From NCBI GenBank assembly GCA_964422195.1, contig CAYRAF010000006.1, positions 1-35,357 of the forward strand: DNA of 35,357 nucleotides. Direction: 5' to 3'. Both the position numbers and the translations under genes were made by a program. Below are positions 14,384 to 22,500 of this stretch, in pieces. Each line of letters starts with the position of its first letter. Positions within the stretch are counted from its first letter, which is position 1. The notes beneath the pieces were generated by a model. That model had not been told where the DNA came from, did no database searches, and saw only the letters and a list, made by a program, of their open reading frames with translations. The stretch comes from CALVUP01 sp964422195 (GTDB lineage: Bacteria; Bacillota_I; Bacilli_A; RF39; UBA660).

Positions 14384-14548
14384 TTATTTCTTTTCTTTAT
14401 GTACAGTATGTTTGTTACAATTAGGACAGAATTTATTTATTTCTAAACGATCAGTTGTATTTTTTACATTTTTATCTGTTCTATAGTTTTCATGCTTACA
14501 AACACTACAAAATAGTGTTTTTCCTTGTCTATTTCCTTGTTTTGCCAT
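14384..14548 (-). CDS. rpmG: Ribosomal protein bL33 (zinc-binding form)
   Basis: This 54-residue protein of the large ribosomal subunit starts MAKQGNRQGKTLFCSVCKHENY. It has two Cys-x-x-Cys pairs (CSVC and CPNC) forming a zinc ribbon, with TDRLEINKFCPNC and a basic tail. GAGGAGGG precedes the ATG. It is short and easily missed. It forms a unit with efp 20 bases downstream. Confidence 0.95.
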   Translation of the reverse strand: MAKQGNRQGKTLFCSVCKHENYRTDKNVKNTTDRLEINKFCPNCNKHTVHKEKK

Positions 14549-14574
14549 AATATCCCTCCTCGTTTCCTATATGT

Positions 14575-14602
14575 ATTATATCAAAAAAAAAGAATAATGC
14601 AA
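14575..14602 (-). promoter_or_regulatory. Promoter of rpmG-efp
   Basis: TTGCAT (14602-14597), a 16-base spacer rich in T, and TATAAT (14580-14575) lie about 27 bases ahead of the rpmG start. Confidence 0.65.
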
Positions 14603-14610
14603 AAGTTTTT

Positions 14611-15081
14611 TTAAAAGTTTAACATTTTAGCAATATCATATATCTTATTTTTAGTAAAATCATATAAATGAACATGATATATATCTTCAAAATATATAGC
14701 TAATTTTAAATAATAATTATTATTATAATAATTCACTTTTTTATTACTAATAATCTTTTTAGGATATAATTTTAATTCATAATAATCATGGCAATCTATA
14801 TTGCCATATACATCTTTTATTTTTTGTTTATTTAAATGATAATCACATAAATTTATAATTTCTAAATTACCTTGATAATAATTATCACTTAATTCATTAT
14901 AATCTTTATACCAATAAAAAACATTATTTTCAAATTTAAATAACATTCCTGATTCTTCATACCAATAACCTAATATCCTATCATATTTATTATTAGCACT
15001 ATTTAATTCAAAAGCCCCACATATAATAAAAATACTACCAATTATAAACAATGAAATACTAAATAATCGCAATCTTTTCAT
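14611..15081 (-). CDS. Unknown single-span membrane protein, possibly leaderless and sporulation-linked
   Basis: I do not recognise this 156-residue protein. It starts with MKRLRLF, one hydrophobic segment (residues about 8-24, SISLFIIGSIFIICGAF) and then an extracellular-type, Tyr/Asn/Asp-rich beta domain. It contains a motif like LGYWYEESGMLFKFENNVFYWY, which suggests a lipocalin-like or DUF-type strand barrel, although no lipobox cysteine is well placed. There is no Shine-Dalgarno sequence. TATAAT ends only 5 bases before the ATG (-35 TTGAAT, 18-base spacer), so the mRNA may start at or beside the ATG. It diverges from the spoIIIAH-like gene and shares a palindromic promoter with it, which suggests co-expression in sporulation. 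Confidence 0.75.
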   Translation of the reverse strand: MKRLRLFSISLFIIGSIFIICGAFELNSANNKYDRILGYWYEESGMLFKFENNVFYWYKDYNELSDNYYQGNLEIINLCDYHLNKQKIKDVYGNIDCHDYYELKLYPKKIISNKKVNYYNNNYYLKLAIYFEDIYHVHLYDFTKNKIYDIAKMLNF

Positions 15082-15086
15082 ATTAA

Positions 15087-15130
15087 ATTATATAATTTTT
15101 GAATATTTTTATTCAACCAAAAATATACTA
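15087..15130. promoter_or_regulatory. Overlapping divergent promoters built on a palindrome
   Basis: TTGAATA-TTTT-TATTCAA (15099-15116) is a perfect inverted repeat. On the plus strand, TGAATA (15100-15105) and TATACTA (15124-15130) are 18 bases apart and resemble the SigF/SigG pattern TGnATA...CATAnTA, leading to spoIIIAH. On the minus strand, TTGAAT (15116-15111) and TATAAT (15092-15087) are 18 apart, leading to the gene at 15081. Confidence 0.5.
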
Positions 15131-15150
15131 GATTAGAAAGGAAGATAATT

Positions 15151-15645
15151 ATGATTAATAAAAAAAGTTTATGGTTTTTAACACTATTCAGTTTAATTCT
15201 TGTACTTAGTATTTATTATATTACTATGCCAAATGAACTTTTACTCTCAAATAATAGTAACCATAATAAAGAAAAAGAAACTAAAGTAGTAGTAAAAGAA
15301 AGTGAAACATTAACAACAATGAGAGTAACACTTGATGAAGAAAGACAAACAGAAATAGAAACATTACAAAAACAATTAGAAGAAGGTAATTTATCTAGTG
15401 AGGAAAAAAATAATGCTTATGAACAGATTAAGTATCTAACACAATTATCTTCATCTGAAGAAAATTTAGAATCATTAATAAAGAAAAAACATAATATTGA
15501 TTGTTTTATTAAAATAGATAATAATAATATTTCTGTTACTTCTACGGAAGCAAAACATAATACAACCTTAGCTAACGACATAATGCGTACCATCCAAGAA
15601 CAATATAAGGAAAAAATGTACATAACTGTGACATTTACAAAATAG
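15151..15645 (+). CDS. spoIIIAH: SpoIIIAH-like sporulation protein
   Basis: SpoIIIAH sits in the mother-cell membrane and joins forespore SpoIIQ to form the feeding channel. The 164-residue protein has an N-terminal membrane span (about 7-25), a charged linker, then the signature RVTLDEERQTEIETLQKQL (the RxxRDExRxxxxETL region of SpoIIIAH), followed by a small YscJ/FliF-like ring domain (DCFIKIDNNNISVTS...ANDIMRTIQEQYKEKMYITVTF). AGAAAGGAAG precedes the ATG. The B. subtilis protein is somewhat longer (about 218 residues) and is the last gene of an eight-gene operon; here no other spoIIIA genes adjoin it. The family is fairly secure, the symbol provisional. Confidence 0.8.
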   Translation: MINKKSLWFLTLFSLILVLSIYYITMPNELLLSNNSNHNKEKETKVVVKESETLTTMRVTLDEERQTEIETLQKQLEEGNLSSEEKNNAYEQIKYLTQLSSSEENLESLIKKKHNIDCFIKIDNNNISVTSTEAKHNTTLANDIMRTIQEQYKEKMYITVTFTK

Positions 15646-15654
15646 TTAAATACC

Positions 15655-15708
15655 TACACCATTAATTAATACATGCATAAAGTATATTAGTGATATTGTA
15701 TTAATTAA
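15655..15708 (+). promoter_or_regulatory. SigK-like promoter inside a 12-base inverted repeat, ahead of gerE
   Basis: TACA (15655-15658), 16 bases, and GCATAAAGTA (15675-15684) match the late mother-cell SigK pattern mACm-N16-GCATAnnnTA. The -10 lies between the arms of a perfect inverted repeat, TTAATTAATACA (15662-15673) and TGTATTAATTAA (15697-15708). The right arm abuts AAGGGGG, the gerE ribosome site. In B. subtilis gerE is SigK-dependent, which supports the reading. Confidence 0.5.
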
Positions 15709-15719
15709 GGGGGATATAA

Positions 15720-15923
15720 ATGAAAAGAATATTAACTAATAGAGAAAAAGAAGTATTTAACTTACTTATAGATAATAAAACTACGAAAGAAATAGCTAAA
15801 ATACTAAATATAAGTGAAAAAACAGTTAGAAATCATATATCAAATACCATTCAAAAACTGGGAGTAAAAGGTAGAGCTGCCGCAGTGATTGAACTTCTAA
15901 AATTAAAAGAAATTACATTATAA
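15720..15923 (+). CDS. gerE: GerE-like LuxR-type HTH regulator
   Basis: A 67-residue stand-alone helix-turn-helix of the LuxR/GerE type, like B. subtilis GerE (74 residues), the last regulator of spore coat genes. The whole protein is the domain: LTNREKEVFNLLIDNKTTKEIAKILNISEKTVRNHISNTIQKLGVKGRAAAV. The motif T-x-R-E-x-E-V-x-x-L-L, ISEKTVRNHI and K-L-G-V/A-x-x-R are standard. No receiver domain is attached. AAGGGGG lies 8 bases before the ATG. Its place between SpoIIIAH- and GerM-like genes and a SigK-like promoter support GerE over a generic LuxR fragment. Confidence 0.8.
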   Translation: MKRILTNREKEVFNLLIDNKTTKEIAKILNISEKTVRNHISNTIQKLGVKGRAAAVIELLKLKEITL

Positions 15924-15948
15924 ATGTACTATATTAGTACATTTTTTC
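15924..15948 (+). terminator. Terminator of gerE
   Basis: Perfect 8-base stem ATGTACTA-TAT-TAGTACAT followed by TTTTTT, starting at the base after the gerE stop codon. Confidence 0.85.
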
Positions 15949-15970
15949 ATATAATAAAATGGTGAAGACT

Positions 15971-16909
15971 ATGCTAAAAAGAAAAGCTTTAAGAAAAATC
16001 TCTATAACTACCCTATCAATATTTATATTAGTATGTGTATACCTAATACCATATAATAAAGAAGATACAAAGCCAGTATATTCAGAAATAGAATATACAA
16101 CAGGATTATATACAAACAACATATATTTATTAAATAATGATAATCTATTAGTAAAAAGTAAAATATTACTAAATAGTAATACTACAAAAGAAAAAGTAAT
16201 TGATATTGTTGAAGCTTTAACTAAAAATAAAACAAACTTTATACCTAAAGGATTAAACTCATTATTAAATAATAATGTAGAATTAAAAGATGTAGAAATA
16301 TATGATGATATTGCTCATCTTAATTTTAATGATGAATTATTTAAAACAGATCCTGATATATCTGAAAAAGTAATTGAATCTTTAGTATTTAGTATAACTG
16401 ACTTAAAAGATATTAATGGAATATGCATTAAAGTTAATAATGAAACTATTAAGGAATTTAATGATATTAAACTACCAGAGATCATTACTAGAGATTTTGG
16501 TCTTAATAAAGAATATGATATAAAAACAAGAGATAATATAGATAAAGTAGTTGTATATTATATTACTAATATTAATAATAAAAAATATTATGTACCTGTT
16601 ACTAAATATATAAATAATAATGAAGATAAGATTAAAATAATAATCAAGAATTTAACAAGCAGTTATATATATGAACCAAATTTAATGAGTATGTTAAATC
16701 AAAATACCAAATTATTAAATTATGAACTAAATAGTGATATGGCAATTTTAAATTTTAGTGATAATATATTTACCAAAGATAAAAATATTTTAGAAGAAGT
16801 TATGTATACAATTGGTTATTCTATTTATGATAATTATAATATAGATACAGTCATGTATAAGGTTAATAATAAAGAGATTATAAAAAAATCAATAAAAGAG
16901 CTTGAATAA
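15971..16909 (+). CDS. gerM: GerM-like protein with two GerMN domains
   Basis: GerM is a sporulation/germination lipoprotein in Bacillus that contributes to the SpoIIQ-SpoIIIAH engulfment complex. The 312-residue protein has an N-terminal membrane span (about 9-25) without a lipobox and two copies of the GerMN fold (about 40-160 and 180-305). The copies share the pattern: strand NNIYLLN / KKYYVPVT, KEKVIDIVEALTK / EDKIKIIIKNLTS, a Pro/Leu loop, and ...AHLNFNDELF / AILNFSDNIF. The frame also opens at 15959, but GGTGA upstream favours the ATG at 15971. A CATATAAT box (15948-15955) just after the gerE terminator could be a SigE-type -10. Next to SpoIIIAH, its known partner system, the call is strong. 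Confidence 0.85.
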   Translation: MLKRKALRKISITTLSIFILVCVYLIPYNKEDTKPVYSEIEYTTGLYTNNIYLLNNDNLLVKSKILLNSNTTKEKVIDIVEALTKNKTNFIPKGLNSLLNNNVELKDVEIYDDIAHLNFNDELFKTDPDISEKVIESLVFSITDLKDINGICIKVNNETIKEFNDIKLPEIITRDFGLNKEYDIKTRDNIDKVVVYYITNINNKKYYVPVTKYINNNEDKIKIIIKNLTSSYIYEPNLMSMLNQNTKLLNYELNSDMAILNFSDNIFTKDKNILEEVMYTIGYSIYDNYNIDTVMYKVNNKEIIKKSIKELE

Positions 16910-16930
16910 TCTTTTTTTTTATTGTATAAT
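16902..16930 (+). promoter_or_regulatory. Promoter of tRNA-Arg(UCU)
   Basis: TTGAAT (16902-16907), 17 bases and TATAAT (16925-16930) lie 24 bases before the tRNA. The -35 box overlaps the gerM stop codon. Confidence 0.75.
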
Positions 16931-16954
16931 TATTTATGCAATTGAAAAAGAACT

Positions 16955-17031
16955 GTCCGCGTAGCTCAGCTGGATAGAGCAATCGCCTTCTAAGCGATCG
17001 GTCACAGGTTCGAATCCTGTCGTGGACGCCA
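16955..17031 (+). tRNA. tRNA-Arg (anticodon UCU)
   Basis: A 77-base cloverleaf with acceptor GTCCGCG/CGTGGAC (one G-U pair), D arm GCTC...GAGC, anticodon stem ATCGC/GCGAT around CTTCTAA (anticodon TCT), T arm ACAGG-TTCGAAT-CCTGT, and an encoded CCA. It reads AGA, the main Arg codon in AT-rich genomes. Confidence 0.97.
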
Positions 17032-17033
17032 TT

Positions 17034-17069
17034 AAAAAAATAAATCTAGCTTTTGCTAGATTTTTTTTT
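17034..17069. terminator. Bidirectional terminator between tRNA-Arg and the 17046 gene
   Basis: AAATCTAGC-TTTT-GCTAGATTT (17042-17063) has T runs on both strands. It ends the tRNA transcript on the plus strand and the convergent gene on the minus strand, whose last codons and TAG stop lie in the stem. Confidence 0.9.
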
Positions 17070-17801
17070 ATCATTATTATTATCATTAACATCAAAAAAC
17101 ATATTTTTTTGTTTTATTGTTTGTTCTAAAATTCTCGTCACTTCAGGCGATTTAGAATAACTATCATTATCCGCTACTTTAAATACTAAGCTACCTACTT
17201 TTTGAATTAATCTAGTATAAAAAATTTCTTGTTCATCTTCACTCTTATAACTAATATAATTTTGATTTATACTAAAAATCACATTACCATCATCATCTTT
17301 TTTATAATATCCAAATATAAACTCACTAGGAACAACATTTTTTAATAAATAATTAGTTAATATATTATTATGCTCATAACTTTCACTATCTTGTAATAAA
17401 CCAACAAAGTATTGTTCCTTTTTATATGGAAAAAGTGGTGGAATGGCAATTATTAGATTATATGGATCCTCATCAACTAAACCATCAACATATTCAGGAT
17501 CATAGCTCCAATAATTATAATTTAAAAATTGTTCTTGATCTAATGAAGACAATGAACCCATACCAAACATCGTAAGAAGTGCACTTTCTTCATTTACTAA
17601 TAAACCATTTTGAAAAACACTAGCTGCAATATCATCTTTGGTAACACTTTCCTTATTTTTTAAATCATCTAATTCCATACCCTTAAAACTATCAATTACT
17701 TTTTTATCAATTCTTAATGAATGTAGGCCTATTTGAGTAGTTCCATCCAAATTTTTTCTTAAATAATCCATAAACTCTTCTTGTGTAAACTTGTATTCCA
17801 T
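17046..17801 (-). CDS. Unknown 251-residue cytoplasmic protein
   Basis: I do not recognise this protein. It has no signal or membrane span and is acidic and mixed alpha/beta, with a hydrophobic strand LIIAIPPLFPY near residue 120 and a low-complexity Asn/Asp/Lys tail. The ATG at 17807 sits too close to GGAAGG; the ATG at 17801 has 6-base spacing and is preferred. It follows the TasA-like gene by 20 bases on the same strand and is probably co-transcribed with it. The start MEYKFTQEEFMDYLRKNLDG and the many aromatic residues give no family that I can name. Confidence 0.75.
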   Translation of the reverse strand: MEYKFTQEEFMDYLRKNLDGTTQIGLHSLRIDKKVIDSFKGMELDDLKNKESVTKDDIAASVFQNGLLVNEESALLTMFGMGSLSSLDQEQFLNYNYWSYDPEYVDGLVDEDPYNLIIAIPPLFPYKKEQYFVGLLQDSESYEHNNILTNYLLKNVVPSEFIFGYYKKDDDGNVIFSINQNYISYKSEDEQEIFYTRLIQKVGSLVFKVADNDSYSKSPEVTRILEQTIKQKNMFFDVNDNNNDKKKSSKS

Positions 17802-17821
17802 ATTCATCCTTCCATCATTAA

Positions 17822-18847
17822 TTAATTTTTAAAATATTTTATTTCACTTTTACTTGGTTCTACTTCCGTATTTATTTTTATCAATGTATCTTCACTATAT
17901 GTATTTACATATGGTAATGATAGTTTTTTAGATACTTTATTATCAAGTAAAACCACATTACCATTTTCTATTTTTGTCCATCGCACAACTACCCCATTTA
18001 AAAAATCTATATAATCACTATGAGTATTATCATATTTATATAATGGTGTATCTAGATATATATCAGCAGCTGATTCTACACTAGCATTATTCACAGTAGA
18101 AGTAGATAATATACCTATTTTATATTTACCATTGTAACTACCGTTATTAACTAAATCTCCAACTCCCCCATCATTTCCATATATTTTATAATCATATAGA
18201 GGCATTCCAGCTGGACTTTCTAAAGTTGTTTCATTTGCAAAATCAACTGATGTTATATCATATAATATCTGTGAAGATTCAACAACTATCCTTGCACTAT
18301 AAGTAGTATTCTGATATTCATTACCAGCAGATTCATCTAACCATATTTTTATAGCAAAGTTCTCACTATCACCTACATCTAATTTATGATTTAATACTAT
18401 TGTATTCCCATTATATAAAGAGCTTATTGTTACAGGAGCACTATAATCATCATCACCTTTTTTATATGAAATCATTAATTTATCAGTATTAGGTATAGTA
18501 CTAACATCATCACTGTTTTCTTCTAAATATACTTTATAAATAGCATCCATAGTTCCATTATTAGTAAGAGTAAATTTATATGGTGTAGTATTCATACCAT
18601 CATTTATTGATAAGGGAGACATATTCTTTATATTTATTACTTGACCTGAAATAAAATTAACATCAAAAGAACCAGTGCTTAAGACATTTCTCTTCTTACC
18701 AGTATCTTGTACTTTCAAAATAGCATATGTTGCCCCAAATAAAGCAATTAGACCCATTAGTATAACTGCAATACTAACAAGAACTTGAGCACCATTTAAA
18801 ACACTATTATTCTTTTCTTTCTTTTGTTTTTTAGAATCTTTTGCCAT
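17822..18847 (-). CDS. TasA/camelysin-like surface protein 1
   Basis: The 341-residue protein has a Lys-rich cytoplasmic start (MAKDSKKQKKEK), one membrane span (about 20-45, ending ATYAILKVQDTGKKRNVLSTG), and then a beta-sandwich of the TasA/camelysin type. That pattern is a span, a short linker and S/AGxxD/L, a GMNTTPYKFTLTNNGTMDAIYKVYLEE strand pair, and later FAIKIWLDESAGNEYQNTTYSARIVV. TasA-type proteins form extracellular fibres or surface metalloproteases and are usually cut by SipW-like peptidases; no such peptidase is in the window. The C-terminal half (about 195-341) is unassigned. The start is the ATG at 18847, with GGAGG 8 bases upstream. Two relatives lie at 19526-22552 and 30844-31353. 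Confidence 0.7.
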   Translation of the reverse strand: MAKDSKKQKKEKNNSVLNGAQVLVSIAVILMGLIALFGATYAILKVQDTGKKRNVLSTGSFDVNFISGQVINIKNMSPLSINDGMNTTPYKFTLTNNGTMDAIYKVYLEENSDDVSTIPNTDKLMISYKKGDDDYSAPVTISSLYNGNTIVLNHKLDVGDSENFAIKIWLDESAGNEYQNTTYSARIVVESSQILYDITSVDFANETTLESPAGMPLYDYKIYGNDGGVGDLVNNGSYNGKYKIGILSTSTVNNASVESAADIYLDTPLYKYDNTHSDYIDFLNGVVVRWTKIENGNVVLLDNKVSKKLSLPYVNTYSEDTLIKINTEVEPSKSEIKYFKN

Positions 18848-18873
18848 AATATCATCCTCCATTATCTACAATA

Positions 18874-18918
18874 ATTATATAAAATTTTGTTTGATAAAGC
18901 AAGTAAGTTTGATATAAT
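18874..18918. promoter_or_regulatory. Interleaved divergent promoters (TasA-like gene / yigZ)
   Basis: Plus strand: TTGATA (18891-18896), 16 bases, TATAAT (18913-18918), for yigZ. Minus strand: TTGCTT (18902-18897), 17 bases, TATAAT (18879-18874), for the gene at 18847. The minus -35 lies in the plus spacer, so the two polymerases would compete. Confidence 0.65.
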
Positions 18919-18934
18919 TAGGTTGGTGATTTAC

Positions 18935-19519
18935 ATGTTTTCAGTAAATAATAATACTAGTAATGAAATGATAATTAAAAAATCCAAGTTTATAACACAT
19001 ATTTTTCGATTAAATAACTTAAGTGATATAAACAAATATATTGATGAAATAAAAAATAAGTATAAAGATTATACACACTGTTGTTACGCATATATTTATG
19101 AAAATAATATTAAAGCAAGTGATGATAATGAACCTAGTGGTACTGCAGGCACCCCTATCTTAGATGTATTAAGAAAAAATAATTTAGATCACGTATTATG
19201 TATAGTAATTAGATATTTCGGTGGTATCAAGTTAGGTGCGAATGGTTTAATTAGAGCATATTCAACTAGTTGTAAAAGTGTAATAGAAAATAATATATGT
19301 GAGCTTGTAGATGGCTATATTATAGAAATAAATACTAATTATGAAAATGAAAAAATACTAAATTATTTAATAAAAGAAGAAAATATACTAAATAAAGAAT
19401 ATAATGAAACAATTAATTTAAAGATAATAGCCAATCAAAAAATAATTAATAATTTAAATAACAACAATATTAAATATAAAAAAATAGAAAATATCAAAAT
19501 AAAAAAGGAACTTAATTAA
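18935..19519 (+). CDS. yigZ: YigZ/IMPACT family protein
   Basis: A 194-residue protein of the YigZ/IMPACT (UPF0029) family, conserved and involved in translation stress control in eukaryotes; its bacterial role is poorly defined. The N-terminal domain has KKSKFITHIFRLNN, the hallmark HCCYAYIYENNIKASDDNEPSGTAGTPILDVL, and VIRYFGGIKLGANGLIRAYS. The C-terminal ferredoxin-like domain is shorter and degenerate. The frame opens at 18887 inside the promoter, so the ATG at 18935 with GGTTGGTG upstream is the start. It stands alone on the plus strand between minus-strand genes. Confidence 0.95.
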   Translation: MFSVNNNTSNEMIIKKSKFITHIFRLNNLSDINKYIDEIKNKYKDYTHCCYAYIYENNIKASDDNEPSGTAGTPILDVLRKNNLDHVLCIVIRYFGGIKLGANGLIRAYSTSCKSVIENNICELVDGYIIEINTNYENEKILNYLIKEENILNKEYNETINLKIIANQKIINNLNNNNIKYKKIENIKIKKELN

Positions 19520-19527
19520 GTTCCTTT
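19504..19527. terminator. Bidirectional terminator between yigZ and the LRR gene
   Basis: Perfect stem AAAGGAACTT-AATT-AAGTTCCTTT. The minus strand has the better T tail. The yigZ stop lies in the loop and 3' arm; the LRR gene stop overlaps the other end. Confidence 0.85.
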
Positions 19528-22500
19528 AATTTTGTAAATAATTTATATTAGCATAACAATCTTGATTCCAATTACTATTCCAATTATTTGATACATAACT
19601 ACTTGTATTATCTATATTAATTGTTTGAGATGATGACCAACTCCAAAATGCACCCCAGTCAACAAATTGAATACTATTAGGAATTGTAATACTATTTATA
19701 CTATTTATATTCCAAAATGCAGAATTAGAAATACTAGTAAGAGTATTATCGATAATAACACTTTTTACGTTCTCCCCCCAAGGTCTATCCCAAAGACCAT
19801 AACTATACATAGATCCAGTTCCTGTTAAATGTAATTCTTCTACATTAGGGAAAGTACCTAACTTGCTCTTAGTCACATCAATTGTCAACTTTTTTACTCC
19901 CTTGCAACTATAGAAAGCATTAGTATCATAATTTATATTAGATGGTAACTCAAGTTCAGTAATAGAATCACACTCACCAAAAGCATATGATCTAATATAA
20001 GAAATATTTGATGGAAAACTAATATTTGGAAGTGAACTACATCCATTAAAAGCAAATGAAGGAATTTCGGTTATACCATCAGGAATATTAATTGATGATA
20101 GATTTGTACAATACTCAAATACACGTTCACCAATACTAGTAATAGTATTAGGCAAAGTTACTGTTTCTAAATTACTACAATTTCTAAAACCAAAATTATA
20201 TATGCTCACAACAGTATCTGATACAGATATTGTTGAAAGATTATTAGCACTTGGGCATCTGATTAATACAGTTTTATCTTTATTATATAATATACCATCC
20301 ACACTTGTATAACTTGCATTATTTGTATCTACATTTATATTTACTAAATTATTACAATCTTTAAATGCATCAGTTGCAATATCATTAATACTAGCGTCAA
20401 TTGTAATTGTTGTTTGACTATTATTAGCTGGGTATTTTAATAATTTAGTTTTTTCTTTGTTATATAAAATTCCATCAACTGAAGAATAATTTAAATTATT
20501 ATCATCTACAAAAATATTAGATAAATTAAAACATTCATCAAAAACACTATCTGAAATATAACTAATACCATCACTAATACTAACTTTAGAAATATATGAT
20601 TTATCAAAGCTAATATTTGATAAATTACCTGAACCTTTAATAATTAATTCTGAAACATTTGGTAGTGATAAATAATAGCTTTTATTTGCATAATAACTCA
20701 ACTTTGTTATACCTGTACAACCATCAAATGAAGTTGAATTAATATCATTAACTTCATTTGGAATATTTAATTCAGTTAATTCTGTACAACCATAAAATGC
20801 TTGATATCCAATACTCGTTATACCTGTTAAATCTATTGAAGTCAAGCCAGCATTACCTTGAAATGCATATTGTGGTATTACTGTAACACCTTCACTAGCA
20901 AAATTTATATTGGTTATTTTTTGATTATTAATATATAATTCTCCACTGTTATTTGTAGGATTACTATTATAATTAAATTGTATATTACAATAATCAGCTA
21001 TAGTACCATTATAATTAGCCTTTTTTAGATTATAACAATAAGCAAATGCATAAGAATCTATTTTTGTAATAGATTTTGGTATAGTAACCTCTTCTAGTGA
21101 AGAACAATTTTGAAAAGTTTCGTAATTAATAGCTGTTAATCCCTCAGGGATAACAATACTTTTTAAATTATAGCAAGAATAAAATGCCTTATTTCCAATA
21201 TATTCTAAACCATTTGGTAAGTTAATTGACTCTAGATTACTACAATATTCAAATGCTTCGTCTTCTATTCTTTTTATAGTCGATGGTAATGTAATTGAAG
21301 TGATGTTTTCATTTCCTGTAAATAAACCCCTTGGTATATTTGTTATTCCTTCCTCTATTGTTATAGATGATGGAGAAATCGTTTCTGATTGAATAGAATT
21401 ATGTTTTTCTTCTATTTTTTCTTCTACATCTTCCATTAATTCATTAAATTTTTCTTCTATTGTCTTCCATTCTTGATTTTCTTCTATAGGTTGTCCTTCA
21501 TCATCGATCATACCTTTTCCTTGAAAATATGCCAATAAATCATTAAACGTTTCTATATTTTCATACTCTGTATAACCTAAATCTTTAAGTACTTTTTTAT
21601 ACATAATTATATACATTTTATTTTCATCAAAATTTTCTATTGAATCTACTGGTTTTTCTAAACCCAACTCTTCAAAAACACTATTATATATACTCATATC
21701 TACTGCAGTATTCATATTATCATTTAATTTTTCTTGTTCAGCTTCAGTCAGAGACCCAACCCATTCCATGACACCATTTAAATCATTAATATCTTCAGGC
21801 ATAGGTATTCCTACTAACTTAGTAGCTTCTTTATAAACTTTGATTATCTCAGGATTAGTAATCATTAATGTGCCTTCCTCTATTTCTGATTTCATAGCAC
21901 CTGAACCACTAATAACAATACTATTGTCTTTATACATGCGAGCCATAACAGATCCATCACCATTCTCTGATAAATCTATTTCACTAACTATTCCTGTATT
22001 AACAATTTGTTTACCTTCTATTTTCATATTAAACTTAAATGTTTTATTTGCAAGCTCATCTACAGTTATAGTTTCATCTAACCATAAATACAGTTTATAA
22101 CTATTTAAGGTATCTACTTCTATTAAATCATCTGTATCTATTTTATATAAATTATCTTTATATGGTGTTATTGAACCAATTGAATTATGTGAAGTAACAA
22201 TTGTTTCTTCTCCTTCAGGTTCTACTTTAGTTAAAGCATATTTTATTTTATTAGTAGGTATTGTACTTTCTTTATTAACTTCTATATATAAACTATACCC
22301 TGCATCTATTGTTCCTCTATTTCTAACATCAAAAGTATAAGGAGTAGTCTCCATACCAGTAGAATCGTTTCTAGGAAGCTCATTTTCTAATTTTATTTCA
22401 TTTTGTTCATTTACTATTTCTAAAGCTAATCTTCCTGCATTTATTTCATTTTTTTTATCTGAGATATCTCTTGCCCTAAAAATTGCAAATGAAGTACCTA

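Noticed and set aside
15662..15708. The 12-base inverted repeat as a terminator of spoIIIAH
   Set aside because: No T run follows (GGGGG does), the spacer is 23 bases and it abuts the gerE ribosome site.
15720..15923. Truncated response regulator instead of GerE
   Set aside because: A receiver domain would have to lie upstream in frame, but the gene has its own ribosome site and promoter-like region and full GerE length.
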